Part shown: piece by piece, positions 10,101-17,877 of the stretch | How positions within the stretch are numbered: position 1 is the stretch's first letter | Layout of the letters: each line of letters begins with the position of its first letter | Assembly: GCA_002410065.1 (NCBI GenBank) | Contig: DHQB01000026.1 | Location: forward strand, 210,467-274,466 | Origin: Bacteroidales bacterium UBA5349 | GTDB lineage: Bacteria; Bacteroidota; Bacteroidia; Bacteroidales; Tenuifilaceae | Reading direction: 5' to 3' | Length of the DNA: 64,000 nucleotides | Notes under the pieces: generated by a model | The model's database searches: none | What the model was told of the DNA's origin: nothing | The model's input: only the letters and a program-made list of their open reading frames with translations | Made by a program: the position numbers and the translations under genes

Positions 10101-11540
10101 GTGGAAGGGCAAGTGCCAGAGCGAGAAAATGTTGCAAAATTCCTGTTTGAGAGTTCTGTTCGAATACTGATGGGAGTTAAGAATATATCCGGATCATTCT
10201 CTCAAACTAACGGAACCTTAATGCCAGGGTATAAACCCAATACTCAGTTCCTTGGAATGGAGAACAATCAGGGTGCATTTGCCCCTGGATTCCCCTTTAT
10301 TGCAGGTTGGCAAGATCCTGACTTTGCATGGAAAGCAGTTAGAAATCAATGGCTTACCACCGACTCAACAATTAATGCCGCTTATGTTCTTTCGCGGAAT
10401 GAGAATCTCACCCTGCGAAGCACCATCGAACCTCTGCCAAACCTGAGAATTGAGATTAACGCACTCCGAAGCCAAACCAAGAACAAGAACGAATATTATC
10501 TGGCCAATGAGTTTGGTGTTTTCAATAATTACAATCCGATGACCACCGGAAACTTTAGCATCAGCATTATTAGCCTTCACTCATTCCTTGAGAAATCGAA
10601 CAGTAAGAATAATTACATCAGCGAAACCTTTGAACAGTTTAAGGCAAACCGAATAGTTATTGCAAACCGGCTTTCCGAGAATCACAAAAAACCCAACCAA
10701 ACTCCTCCTCCTTTTGAGGAAAAAACACCTTTCCCTTATGGATATGGAGCGTTGAGCCAAGAGGTGCTATTCTACTCTTTCCTCTCGGCATATACTGGCG
10801 TTTCACCTGCAAATATTAAGCTAACTCAGTTCCCAATTTTCCCAATGCCCAACTGGCAAATTACTTACGATGGTTTATCAAAACTGAAGCCATTCCGTAA
10901 TATACTCCGTACGTTTACCATACGGCATGGGTACCGATCAACATTCTCCATAGGATCTTTTGCTTCCAACCTCGACTACAAACCGGGTGATGACGGCATA
11001 AGTCATATTCAGGATTTGAATTATAACTATATCCCTGAATTTGAAATATCCAACATATCGGTTAACGAGCAGTTTAACCCACTTTTCAGTCTTGATGCAA
11101 CATGGACAAATAGCCTTACAAACAGGCTGGAAGTGCGTAACTCAAAGACCATTGCCATGAGCTTTGCCAACAACCAGGTTAGCGAAAACAAGAACTGGGA
11201 GTTTATTGTTGGTAGCGGTTATAGGTTCGAAAATGTTCCGCTTATCTTTGGTTCATCCGACGGTGGTACTCGTACCCTTAAAAGCAATTTGCGAGTAAAT
11301 GCGGATTTTAGCCTACGCAACAACTATACAATTCTCCGTAAGCTAGTTGAAGGCACCAACAGCCGTTCAGCTGGGCAAAATATCCTATCAATAAAAACAT
11401 CTGCAGAGTATGTGGTTAGCGAACAGGTAACCATAAGGCTTTTCTTCGATAGGGTAATAAATACTCCCTTGGTTGCCAGATCATATCCAACCGCCAAAAC
11501 CAGTTTTGGATTCAGCCTAAACTTTACGATGATCAAGTAA
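4125..11540 (+). CDS. sprA: SprA, outer-membrane translocon of the type IX secretion system
   Basis: Giant outer-membrane beta-barrel through which type IX secretion substrates leave the cell; also called Sov. The product of 2471 residues matches the length of known SprA proteins (about 2400-2500). A hydrophobic signal peptide covers residues 1-32 (LLLLFTATVKA). The family segment with IDDFEGSK lies near residue 825, and the C-terminus ends in an aromatic-rich beta-strand as in outer-membrane barrels. The start is taken as TTG at 4125, because a TAA in frame just upstream (4104) excludes earlier starts and no ATG occurs before residue 70. One uninterrupted frame, no sign of decay. The protein implies a T9SS, but its partner genes (gldKLMN, porV, porU) are not in the window. 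Confidence 0.96.
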   Translation: MRYSESSLIKGLLNLPIIPLGLLLLFTATVKANSFATGNIACYTEILTPDTTTLPFPIPGNEDLQENSPLFMSSPQNITTEVTYDPVTKQYTIYYKVGNVNIRTPKVMSESEYREFQFEQSMRNYWQQRQRGETGSRGSGILPRLQVGGETFDRIFGSNVIEIIPQGSAELIFGITSSDTQNPQISEDLRKNTTFDFQSKIQMNVSGTVGEKLRMEVNYNTEATFDFENNVKLEYTGFEDEIIQKIEAGNVSLPLPGTLITGSHSLFGLKTQLRFGRLTVTSIFSKQNSQSQVMEVRGGAQSKEFDIQADAYEANKHFFLSHYFRDTYNQSLENLPIINSGVSITRIEVWMTNKRNDFEETRDVIAFHDLGENQQNINASHLFDQLIGGYNQSPGNAVNNLYAQMTGSYSGIRNISNATQILSGLANFSGGVDYAKLSNARRLSKSEYTLNAQLGYISINTSLNGDEILAVAYEYTLGGKTYQVGEFSTDGITSPSALIVKLLKGTNLSPRLPTWDLMMKNIYSMNSYQIDKTDFNLNILFQNDQTGTSINYLPEGNVANKPLLSVLNLDNLNSNLDPGSDGMFDFIEGITINASNGRIIFPVLEPFGKDLAKKIGDPNLVERYVYQELYDSTQTKARQMAEKNKFSITGTYQSSSSSEISLNAVNVPRGSVVVTAGGAKLVEGSDYTVDYIMGTVKIVNFSILESNTPIQISLESQDMFNLQSKTLVGSHFDYKFSDKFNVGATVLNLTERPLTQKLSYGNEAISNTIWGLNTSYQTESSFLTKAVDFLPFIETKEKSTITVDAEFAHFIPGHSRVVGKGGTVYIDDFEGSKTSIDLRSWYAWSIASAPQHQPSLFPNAHLSNDLQYGFDRALLAWYTIDPLFLRNNSLTPGHIRRDPESQSSHFVREIYEREIFPNRNTPQGMPTNIPVLNLAYYPNERGPYNFNSTDINADGFFQNPEQMWAGITRPITSPDFETANIEYIEFWLMDPFVYDSLHVGGDLYINLGEISEDVLKDGKRAFESGLPTSEVITNVDTTAWGRVPTVLSLDNVFDTDPNTRRFQDIGLDGLRDVDEQSYFAAYLEALKIQFGESSQVYIDALKDPSNDNFRYYQSSIYDSNETGILDRYKRFNKAEGNATPDGKPTPDGIVESYTTSSGNKPDGEDINTDTNLNEDEMYFQYRVSLRPQDFEVGSNFITDKVTYKAKLANGNRSEVNWYQFKVPINEYEGNFGGIQDFKSVRFIRLFLKDFSDTIILRFATLELVRGEWRKYNRSLIQGQEGMPVSDMPDGNFEVSVVNIEENNTRTPVNYVLPPGVDRVIDPSQPQLTELNEQSMEIKVTDLADGDARAVFKSVSVDIRQYRRMMMDVHAEEILGYPLRDEELSVFIRLGTDYSNNFYEYEIPLVLTPPGRYSNKESQRKIVWPKENVMDIDLELFTNVKLQRNDEMRKAGSLITYSTVYTVEDGNRKVRVSGNPSLSNVRVLMIGVRNPKGSSNPNDDGYAKAGIIWVNELRLSQSDSKGGWAANARVAAKLADLGMVTIAGTTIKPGFGSIEKKVNDRSLEDFYQYDLNTTIQLGRFFPKESGVNIPLFVGFSESFANPEYNPLDPDITLKQSIERATSRAERDTIKKISQDYTRRKSINLTNVRINKADSKPKVYSISNFAVSYAYNEQLSRNITTEERLQRNVRGGLTYTYSTKPKSVIPLKSVKAKWLSNPYLRIIKDFNFNYMPNQFSFRTELNRTYFEQQLRNINNPDFNLLPTYSKDFHWDRVYSLNWDISQAIKFDFNANNQARIDEPEGIVNRTKAPELYEQWRDSVWTNLKNFGRNTNYNHQFNLSYNIPINKLPPFNWVTASARYTGSFNWQAGPILPDTSRFDPGNTIQNANTIQLTSQLNLTSLYNKSKWLKGINQKFDQRARGVAAKKTFKTVTYEQTGVRLRPNFARSITHNLKTEDVKVKAYDAEGKEIEFELSVRTDKRITIKSNQDLEGVKVVVEGQVPERENVAKFLFESSVRILMGVKNISGSFSQTNGTLMPGYKPNTQFLGMENNQGAFAPGFPFIAGWQDPDFAWKAVRNQWLTTDSTINAAYVLSRNENLTLRSTIEPLPNLRIEINALRSQTKNKNEYYLANEFGVFNNYNPMTTGNFSISIISLHSFLEKSNSKNNYISETFEQFKANRIVIANRLSENHKKPNQTPPPFEEKTPFPYGYGALSQEVLFYSFLSAYTGVSPANIKLTQFPIFPMPNWQITYDGLSKLKPFRNILRTFTIRHGYRSTFSIGSFASNLDYKPGDDGISHIQDLNYNYIPEFEISNISVNEQFNPLFSLDATWTNSLTNRLEVRNSKTIAMSFANNQVSENKNWEFIVGSGYRFENVPLIFGSSDGGTRTLKSNLRVNADFSLRNNYTILRKLVEGTNSRSAGQNILSIKTSAEYVVSEQVTIRLFFDRVINTPLVARSYPTAKTSFGFSLNFTMIK

Positions 11541-11572
11541 GCTCTCCAACAGGTTTTTGCAACTGAAATTAG

Positions 11573-11603
11573 TTTGTAATTGCTAAAAATTAATGTAATT
11601 TTG
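11573..11603 (+). promoter_or_regulatory. promoter of gcvH
   Basis: TTTG (11573-11576), a 19-base spacer and TAATTTTG (11596-11603) match the Bacteroidota -33/-7 promoter closely. It lies about 40 bases ahead of the gcvH ATG. Confidence 0.65.
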
Positions 11604-11641
11604 ACGCACAATTGAAACCTTATTAATTAAAGAATAATACT

Positions 11642-12022
11642 ATGAATATCCCAGAAAATCTTAAGTACACAAAGGACCACGAGTGGATAAAAGTTGAAGG
11701 CAACATAGCAGTTGTTGGAATTACCGACTTTGCTCAAAGTCAACTTGGCGATATCGTTTTTGTTGAGATTGAGACCGAAGGTGAAACTCTTGATAAAGAG
11801 GAAGTTTTTGGAACAATCGAGGCTGTTAAAACCGTATCGGATGTGTTTATGCCCGTATCGGGCAAAATAGTTGAAGCTAACGAGAAGTTAACTGAAACAC
11901 CTGAAGTTGCAAACAAGGATCCTTATGGCGAAGGTTGGATGATACGCATTGAGATGACCAATCCTGACGAGCTAAAAGAACTGCTTACCGCTAAACAATA
12001 CGCAGAAATAGCAAATGCATAG
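11642..12022 (+). CDS. gcvH: glycine cleavage system H protein
   Basis: Lipoyl carrier protein that shuttles the aminomethyl group of glycine between the P, T and L proteins. The 126 residues have the standard length, begin with the family's KYTKDHEW and carry the lipoylation site Lys63 in EAVKTVSD. gcvP and gcvT are not adjacent. It has its own promoter and a strong terminator. The order ruvA-sprA-gcvH is, from general knowledge, familiar in Bacteroidota. The nearby lipB remnant is relevant because H protein needs lipoate attached by LipB or LplA. Confidence 0.97.
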   Translation: MNIPENLKYTKDHEWIKVEGNIAVVGITDFAQSQLGDIVFVEIETEGETLDKEEVFGTIEAVKTVSDVFMPVSGKIVEANEKLTETPEVANKDPYGEGWMIRIEMTNPDELKELLTAKQYAEIANA

Positions 12023-12042
12023 CTATAACCTGCTTAAGAAAT

Positions 12043-12088
12043 AACCCCAAGAGGTTAAGCTTTAATTTGGCTTATTTCTCTTGGGGTT
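12043..12088. terminator. bidirectional terminator between gcvH and thiL
   Basis: Perfect 11-bp stem AACCCCAAGAG (12043-12053) and CTCTTGGGGTT (12078-12088), followed by a T-rich run on the plus strand. It serves the convergent genes gcvH and thiL. Confidence 0.75.
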
Positions 12089-12114
12089 TTCTTTTGGTTT
12101 TTATACTCCAACTC

Positions 12115-13149
12115 TCATAACGTGTTCCATCCTTGCGCAATTAAGGCAACCTCCTCTCCTTGCGGCGGAACTAGCATTGCCCCTATCGAACTATCTGTAA
12201 TATGGCCTATAATCTTAACCCCCTCCATACTGGCAATAGCATCATGCTTATCAATGGGCACGGTGAACAACAATTCGTAATCCTCTCCTCCATTTAGTGC
12301 AGCTATCACAGGATCGAGATTCATCTCTGCTGCCATTCTATGGGTCACTTGGTCAATTGGAATCCTATCTAGGTATATCCTACAACCAACTCCAGAACTT
12401 TTGCATATGTGAAGCATTTCGCTCGATAAGCCATCGGAAATATCAATCATTGAGGTTGGAACTATGGCTGCCTCTTCAAGCAAATCGATTAGCTGTTTGC
12501 GCGCCTCAGGTTTTAAAAATCTCTCCAGAATATAATCATACCCTTCCAGTTTAGGCTGCAACTCAGGGGTGGCGCTAAAAACTCTTTTTTCGCGCTCAAG
12601 CAGCTGAAGACCCATGTATGCTGAGCCCAAATCGCCAGTAACGCATACCAAATCGTTAACCTTGGCACCACTTCTATAGGTAATTAACTCTTTATCTGCT
12701 AAACCTATTGCTGTAACGCTAAGGGTTAACCCCGTTAGCGAAGAAGAGGTATCGCCACCAACCAAATCAACCCCATGACGCTCACAGGCCAATAGCATTC
12801 CGCTATACAACTCCTGCAGATCCTCAACACAAAACCGTTTTGAAACCCCAATGGATGCTGTAACCTGTGTTGGGCGGGCGTTCATGGCATAAACATCGCT
12901 TAGGTTAACCATTATAGCCTTATACCCTAAGTGCTTAAAAGGATGATAGGTTAAATCGAAATGTATCCCCTCAAGCAGATAATCAGTTGTAACCACTATC
13001 TGTTTCCCAAATGGATCGATAACAGCAGCATCGTCACCTACTCCCTTTACTGTACTGCTATTTATAAGTTTAATATCTTGGGTTAGAACATCAATCAACT
13101 TAAATTCGCCCAATTCATGAAGTTCTGTACGACTTTTTGTATTGCTCAT
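12115..13149 (-). CDS. thiL: thiamine-monophosphate kinase
   Basis: ATP-dependent kinase that turns thiamine phosphate into the active diphosphate. Family signs are FKLIDVLT near the N-terminus, GVGDDAAVI, TTDYLLEGIHFD, NLSDVYAMNARP, the GGDTSSS loop, CVTGDLGSA, the DISDGLSSE metal site and NGGEDYELLF. I start at the ATG at 13149 (MSNTKSR): a -7 promoter box at 13173-13180 lies just upstream. A longer open frame reaching 13230 would overlap that promoter and add 27 atypical residues. Length is then 344 residues, normal for the family. It stands alone; no other thiamine gene is near. Confidence 0.93.
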   Translation of the reverse strand: MSNTKSRTELHELGEFKLIDVLTQDIKLINSSTVKGVGDDAAVIDPFGKQIVVTTDYLLEGIHFDLTYHPFKHLGYKAIMVNLSDVYAMNARPTQVTASIGVSKRFCVEDLQELYSGMLLACERHGVDLVGGDTSSSLTGLTLSVTAIGLADKELITYRSGAKVNDLVCVTGDLGSAYMGLQLLEREKRVFSATPELQPKLEGYDYILERFLKPEARKQLIDLLEEAAIVPTSMIDISDGLSSEMLHICKSSGVGCRIYLDRIPIDQVTHRMAAEMNLDPVIAALNGGEDYELLFTVPIDKHDAIASMEGVKIIGHITDSSIGAMLVPPQGEEVALIAQGWNTL

Positions 13150-13172
13150 CCTTAAAAATTTTAGTTCATTGG

Positions 13173-13180
13173 CAAAGATA
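13173..13180 (-). promoter_or_regulatory. -7 box of the thiL promoter
   Basis: TATCTTTG on the minus strand, 24 bases ahead of the chosen thiL ATG. It decides the start between 13149 and the longer frame. Confidence 0.5.
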
Positions 13181-13211
13181 GGGTATCTTTTTAAAGCCGT
13201 ATAAAATTTTG

Positions 13212-13242
13212 TTGATTGGCGTTGAAACAATGCTTAAATTTG
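13212..13242 (+). promoter_or_regulatory. promoter of the DUF2185 gene
   Basis: TTG (13212-13214), a 20-base spacer and TAAATTTG (13235-13242), a good Bacteroidota -33/-7 pair, 32 bases ahead of the ATG at 13275. It diverges from the thiL promoter. Confidence 0.5.
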
Positions 13243-13274
13243 GACAAGCAAACAATCACTCTTAATCCAACAAT

Positions 13275-13616
13275 ATGTCAAACTCTAAGTACATTCTGAG
13301 CCTCGACCAGATTAAGCCACTAATTGAGCAAAAAGGCTACTGCTATGCCTCTGATATGATTACCGTTGATGGACATAAAGTAGGATACATGCATCGCGAA
13401 GCGCGTGAGGACGAAGACGATAGCGGATGGCGTTTCTATTCGGGTTTAGAGACCGACGAATACGTAGAAAACGAGCATCACTTTATGATGTTTGACCTTA
13501 ATTACATTGCCAATATTGACCCTGCTATTTTACCATACCTTAAAATGCGTACCGGTACTGAGTTAGAAAGGGATGCTGATGCCGAAACCTTTAGCAAGGT
13601 TGAGGAGGGTTGGTAA
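13275..13616 (+). CDS. DUF2185 (Imm33-like) protein
   Basis: Small soluble acidic protein of 113 residues. The pattern GYCYASDMITVDG, VGYMHRE, DSGWRFYSGLETDEY and an acidic C-terminus fits the DUF2185 family, which overlaps the predicted immunity protein family Imm33. No signal peptide or membrane segment. It has its own promoter and no toxin-like gene beside it, so an immunity role is not supported here; in many genomes such proteins are stand-alone and of unknown function. The neighbours thiL and tig do not suggest a pathway. Confidence 0.75.
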   Translation: MSNSKYILSLDQIKPLIEQKGYCYASDMITVDGHKVGYMHREAREDEDDSGWRFYSGLETDEYVENEHHFMMFDLNYIANIDPAILPYLKMRTGTELERDADAETFSKVEEGW

Positions 13617-13726
13617 ACATCTCAGGATGCAGGATGATTACTATTGAATGGGTGATTCAGTTTTGGCTGTTAAACTAAAGCCATCCATCATTCTGCTCAA
13701 AGTATTGTACAATAGCATAAACCCTA

Positions 13727-13757
13727 TTTGTAAATCAATTCTCTTTTTTTACCTTTG
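13727..13757 (+). promoter_or_regulatory. promoter of tig
   Basis: TTTG (13727-13730), a 19-base spacer and TACCTTTG (13750-13757): an almost ideal Bacteroidota promoter, leaving a leader of about 80 bases before the tig ATG at 13843. Confidence 0.65.
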
Positions 13758-13842
13758 TGCGCTTAAACAAAAGCCCATAAAAGGCATTTATTGCTGTATA
13801 TCAATAGACTAAAAACAATTCGTCTTCTAAAAGATTATTCAA

Positions 13843-15201
13843 ATGAACGTAACTCACCAAAACAACGATGCGCTAACTGCAACGCTAACCGTTAAAGTAG
13901 ATAAAGCCGATTACGACCTAAAAGTAGAGCAAAGCCTAAAGGATATTCGCAAAAAAGCAGTGATTAAAGGTTTTAGGCCAGGCCATGCCCCTGCTTCGTT
14001 AATTAATAAAATGTACCGCAAATCGGCTATAGTTGAGGAAGTAAACAAACTTGTATCTGAAAGTATCTCAAACTATATTTTTGAGCAAAAAATCAATATT
14101 CTTGGTGAGCCCCTCCCTTCCGAAAAACAAGAAGGCATAGATTGGGACGAGCAAAAGGATTTTGAATTTCTTTTCGATATGGCCCTTGCACCTGAGTTTG
14201 AAACTAAACTTAGCAAACGCGACAAGGTCCCATACTTCACCATTAAGGTTGACGAAAAGATGCGCGATAGCTATATAGAAAGCATTAGCGGAAGGTACGG
14301 TAGCTATCAAATTGCCAAAAAATCCGATGGCGAAAGCTTACTTAAGGCTACCCTAACGGAGCTTAACGCTGATGAATCGCCAAAAGAGGATGGACATACC
14401 GTTGAGGATGGTTTAGTCTCTGTAATGCTTGTTGCCGATGACGCTGAAAAAGCTAAACTTACTGGAGCAAAAGTTGGCGATGTAATGGTATTGGACGTTA
14501 CTAAAGCATTCCCAAATGAAACCGATAGAGCTGCACTTCTAAATACTGCAAAAGAACACCTTGCTGATTTCGAACCACTTTTCCAAGCAACCATAACCGA
14601 GGTTAAGCACTATAAAAAAGCTGAAATTAACCAAGAACTATTCGATAAGATATATGGGGAAGGCGTAGTTACCACAACAGAAGAGTTCCACAATAAGGTT
14701 GATGAGGATATAAAAATGAACCTTAAGGGCGATAGCGAACGCAAATTCTACATGGATGTTCGTAATAAACTCATTGAAAAGTTTGGTATTGAACTGCCAA
14801 AGGATTTTCTTGTACGCTGGCTTGTTGCTATTAACGAAGGGAAATTTACTGCCGAGCAAGTTGAGAAGGATTACCCACATTTTGAGAACGACCTTAAATG
14901 GCAGCTAATTCGCGACAAAATAGCTGGAGAACAAGAGTTTAAAGTAGCGGAGCAAGAGTTAGTATCCATAGCCAAAGGATATATTGCTAACCAAATGATG
15001 CAATATGGCATGGGCCAACTTCCTGAAGAGTTTATTGAGAAGTATGCCAACGACCTACTAACTAAAGACGAGGAGCGCAGAAAACTTGCCGAAAGGGTAA
15101 TTGAAAACAAGGTAATTGAGTGGCTTAAAGAAACTATTAAACTTGACGAGAAAGAAGTTGATTTTGAAAAGTTTAAAGACTTGGTAAGCGAACAACAATA
15201 A
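13843..15201 (+). CDS. tig: trigger factor, ribosome-associated chaperone
   Basis: Peptidyl-prolyl isomerase-type chaperone that binds nascent chains at the ribosome exit. The ribosome-binding signature GFRPGHAP occurs near residue 45 in the N-terminal domain; the rest forms the central domain and the long helical C-terminal arms (acidic and lysine-rich helices from about residue 260). The length of 452 residues is normal. As often in Bacteroidota, the PPIase region is weakly conserved. It is followed by a terminator and then clpP, an order (tig-clpP) seen in many bacteria; clpX is absent here. Confidence 0.95.
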   Translation: MNVTHQNNDALTATLTVKVDKADYDLKVEQSLKDIRKKAVIKGFRPGHAPASLINKMYRKSAIVEEVNKLVSESISNYIFEQKINILGEPLPSEKQEGIDWDEQKDFEFLFDMALAPEFETKLSKRDKVPYFTIKVDEKMRDSYIESISGRYGSYQIAKKSDGESLLKATLTELNADESPKEDGHTVEDGLVSVMLVADDAEKAKLTGAKVGDVMVLDVTKAFPNETDRAALLNTAKEHLADFEPLFQATITEVKHYKKAEINQELFDKIYGEGVVTTTEEFHNKVDEDIKMNLKGDSERKFYMDVRNKLIEKFGIELPKDFLVRWLVAINEGKFTAEQVEKDYPHFENDLKWQLIRDKIAGEQEFKVAEQELVSIAKGYIANQMMQYGMGQLPEEFIEKYANDLLTKDEERRKLAERVIENKVIEWLKETIKLDEKEVDFEKFKDLVSEQQ

Positions 15202-15206
15202 TGAAG

Positions 15207-15230
15207 AGAGGGGGGCGACCCCCTTTTTTT
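15207..15230 (+). terminator. terminator of tig
   Basis: A compact hairpin of a G-run (15210-15215) and a C-run (15219-15223) around CGA, followed by seven T, directly behind the tig stop. Confidence 0.75.
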
Positions 15231-15314
15231 ATCACTAGCCAATAATAATTCCAAAAGTTTGGTATATTTAACCACATTTAGCATAAATTTAGTAACTAAA
15301 AAAACCACATAGCA

Positions 15315-15986
15315 ATGAATAACAGAGAGTTTGAAAGATATGCATTAAAGAGCAAAGGCATCAGCAGCCTCTCAATGCACAGGTACAAATCGTTAAACAA
15401 CGGCTATATTAACCCAACCATTATTGAGGAACGCCAGCTAAACATAGCAACCATGGATGTTTTCTCGAGGCTTATGATGGATAGGATTATATTTCTTGGG
15501 GTTCCCATTAACGACGATGTGGCAAATATAATCCAGGCCCAACTCCTTTTCCTCGAGTCGAGCGATCCTACCAAGGATATCCAAATTTACCTTAACAGTC
15601 CAGGGGGTAGCGTTTATGCTGGGCTAGGAATTTATGATACTATGCAGTACATCAGTTCCGATGTGGCTACCATTTGTACTGGCATAGCAGCATCAATGGG
15701 TGCAGTGCTACTTTGTGCAGGCGAAAAGGGTAAACGCTCTGCCCTACCTCACTCGCGCGTAATGATTCACCAACCAATGGGAGGTGCAGAGGGGCAGGCT
15801 TCAGATATTGAAATTACTACCCGTCAAATTTTAGCTCTACGCAAAGAACTATACGATATTGTTGCCAAGCATAGCGGTAACCCTTATAAGAAAATTGAGA
15901 AAGATTCTGACCGAGATTACTGGATGACTTCGGAAGAGGCTAAGGCCTACGGAATGATTGATCAGATACTGATTAAAAACGAATAA
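15315..15986 (+). CDS. clpP: ATP-dependent Clp protease proteolytic subunit
   Basis: Serine protease core of the ClpXP/ClpAP machine. The catalytic Ser127 lies in GIAASMGAV and His152 in RVMIHQP; NSPGGSVYAG and the C-terminal MTSEEAKAYGMID are further family marks. The 223 residues include an N-terminal extension of some 25 residues, common in Bacteroidota. ClpX is not next to it. A near-consensus -7 box, TATATTTA, lies at 15263-15270, so it probably has its own promoter downstream of the tig terminator. Confidence 0.97.
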   Translation: MNNREFERYALKSKGISSLSMHRYKSLNNGYINPTIIEERQLNIATMDVFSRLMMDRIIFLGVPINDDVANIIQAQLLFLESSDPTKDIQIYLNSPGGSVYAGLGIYDTMQYISSDVATICTGIAASMGAVLLCAGEKGKRSALPHSRVMIHQPMGGAEGQASDIEITTRQILALRKELYDIVAKHSGNPYKKIEKDSDRDYWMTSEEAKAYGMIDQILIKNE

Positions 15987-16011
15987 AAAATCCGGGCTAA
16001 GCCCGGATTTT
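15987..16011. terminator. bidirectional terminator between clpP and recJ
   Basis: Stem TCCGGGC (15991-15997) and GCCCGGA (16001-16007), flanked by an A-run on the left and a T-run on the right, so it can work for both convergent genes. Confidence 0.8.
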
Positions 16012-16013
16012 TT

Positions 16014-17780
16014 TTATCTCTCCGCTTCTATTGTTTGATGACCCTCTTCCCACTCATCTAATATATCGTTAATATACTGAATGTCCCTTACCCTGAGTTG
16101 GAGTGTTGATGTTCCCCTATATGTATTTTCGATTATGCTATAGCATATACTAAAGGGCATTGAGCAATGTACACGCTCATAATGATCGGCCATTTGAAAA
16201 GCAATCCCCTGAAACACCTTTGCATTATCCTCCTGAATTAGTGCCAGTTTTATATGCTCCTTATCATTCCCAACCAATCGGCTATCTCCAGTATCAAATA
16301 CCTTCTCAGTAACAAAAATTGGCGACATATTTCCCGGTCCAAAAGGTTCGAATTGTTTTAAAATCCTATAAAACTTATCGGTAATATTGCTGAAATCGAG
16401 CTTTGAATCAATGTCAATTTGAGGCACAAGCATTTCAGGCTCAATATGTTCTGCTACATAACGTTCAAACCTATCAATAAAAATGGGTACATTTTCAACC
16501 TTCATGGATAGCCCTGCTGCATACATGTGACCACCAAAATTTTCAAGCAAATCGGAACAAGACTCTACCGCCTGATAAAGGTCGAACCCTGGAACAGAGC
16601 GTGCCGAACCTGTTGCAAAACCATTGGACTCTGTTAAAACCACCGTTGGTCGATAGTAAGTTTCAATTAGCCGCGAGGCTACTATTCCCACCACCCCTTT
16701 GTGCCATTCTGGGTTAAACAACACAGTTGATTTCTTTTTCTGTTGCTCAATATCAGACGCTATAATCGAAAGGGCTTCTTGGGTAATGGTCCGATCAACA
16801 GATTTCCTGTCGTCATTGCACGAATCAACTACCGACCCCATCTCAAAAGCTTCAACATCACTGCCAGCACAAAGCAAATCAACTGAAGATTTCCCAGATT
16901 CCATGCGACCCGAAGCATTAATACGAGGTCCTATGCGAAAAACGATATCGTCAATGGCGATATTGTGCTTTTCAATTCCGGCCAGTTTGATAATTGCCTT
17001 TAGTCCTTTACTTGGCGCTGAATTCAGTTCCTTTAATCCATAGTAGGCCAAAATCCTATTCTCATCGATAACAGGAACAATATCGGAAGCAATGCTAACG
17101 GCAACAAGATCGAGGAAGGGATAAAGTTCTAAAAGTGAAATCCCTTTAAAAATGCAATAACCCTGCATAAGTTTAAAGCCCACACCGCACCCTGATAATT
17201 CTTTGAATGGATATTGGCAATCAACTCGCTTTGGATCGAGTACCGCAACAGCATCGGGTATCTTGTCGCCAGGTAAATGGTGATCGCAGATAATAAAATC
17301 TATGCTCTTCTCCTTGGCATACTCAATCTTCTCTACGGCTTTAATTCCACAATCGAGGGCAATGACAAGTGAATATCCATGCTCCTGAGCAAAATCAATC
17401 CCTTTGTAGGAGATACCATAACCCTCAGCATACCTATCGGGAATATAATTTCCGATGTTGCTATACTGCTTAAGTAAAAACGAGTAAACAAGGGCCACTG
17501 CGGTTGTACCATCTACATCGTAATCACCATAAATCATTATTTTTTCGCCATTCTGTATGGCCTTATCAATACGCTCCACGGCTGCCTGCATTCCTGCCAT
17601 TAGGTAGGGATCGTAAAGATGCTCAAGTTTTGGCCTAAAAAACTTTTCGGCCTGCTCGTAGGTTTCAATACCACGCTGAACCAGAAGGGTTGCCAAAACC
17701 CTATCCACTCCAAGTGATTTCATTAAACCTTCAACTATACCGGGGTCTCCGGCATTTTTATATGTCCATCGCTTTTTCAT
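16014..17780 (-). CDS. recJ: single-stranded-DNA-specific exonuclease RecJ
   Basis: 5'-3' exonuclease for single-stranded DNA in recombination and mismatch repair; DHH superfamily. The 588 residues from the ATG at 17780 carry YGDYDVDGTTA, the ICDHHLPG motif, the DHHA1-type motif GSARSVPGFDLY with NFGGHMYAAG, and the C-terminal OB-like domain starting near FGPGNMSPIF. A TTG codon directly upstream could add one residue, but ATG is preferred. It ends against the clpP terminator. The lipB remnant lies upstream on the same strand. Confidence 0.95.
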   Translation of the reverse strand: MKKRWTYKNAGDPGIVEGLMKSLGVDRVLATLLVQRGIETYEQAEKFFRPKLEHLYDPYLMAGMQAAVERIDKAIQNGEKIMIYGDYDVDGTTAVALVYSFLLKQYSNIGNYIPDRYAEGYGISYKGIDFAQEHGYSLVIALDCGIKAVEKIEYAKEKSIDFIICDHHLPGDKIPDAVAVLDPKRVDCQYPFKELSGCGVGFKLMQGYCIFKGISLLELYPFLDLVAVSIASDIVPVIDENRILAYYGLKELNSAPSKGLKAIIKLAGIEKHNIAIDDIVFRIGPRINASGRMESGKSSVDLLCAGSDVEAFEMGSVVDSCNDDRKSVDRTITQEALSIIASDIEQQKKKSTVLFNPEWHKGVVGIVASRLIETYYRPTVVLTESNGFATGSARSVPGFDLYQAVESCSDLLENFGGHMYAAGLSMKVENVPIFIDRFERYVAEHIEPEMLVPQIDIDSKLDFSNITDKFYRILKQFEPFGPGNMSPIFVTEKVFDTGDSRLVGNDKEHIKLALIQEDNAKVFQGIAFQMADHYERVHCSMPFSICYSIIENTYRGTSTLQLRVRDIQYINDILDEWEEGHQTIEAER

Positions 17781-17803
17781 CAAACTCTAAATGTGCCAAA
17801 TGC

Positions 17804-17877
17804 TAAAAAAAAAGCAGGTTTCCTACAAACAGAAACTTAAGTCAATTGCATCTGCACTCAACACCTAAAACCTGCTT
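17804..17877 (-). terminator. terminator behind the lipB remnant
   Basis: On the minus strand AAGCAGGTTT (17868-17877) pairs with AAACCTGCTT (17812-17821) and is followed by a run of T. The loop is long (46 bases). It separates the lipB remnant from recJ. Confidence 0.5.

Noticed and set aside
12115..13230. Longer thiL reading frame starting at 13230
   Set aside because: The extra 27 residues are unlike the family and the frame would include the promoter box at 13173-13180.
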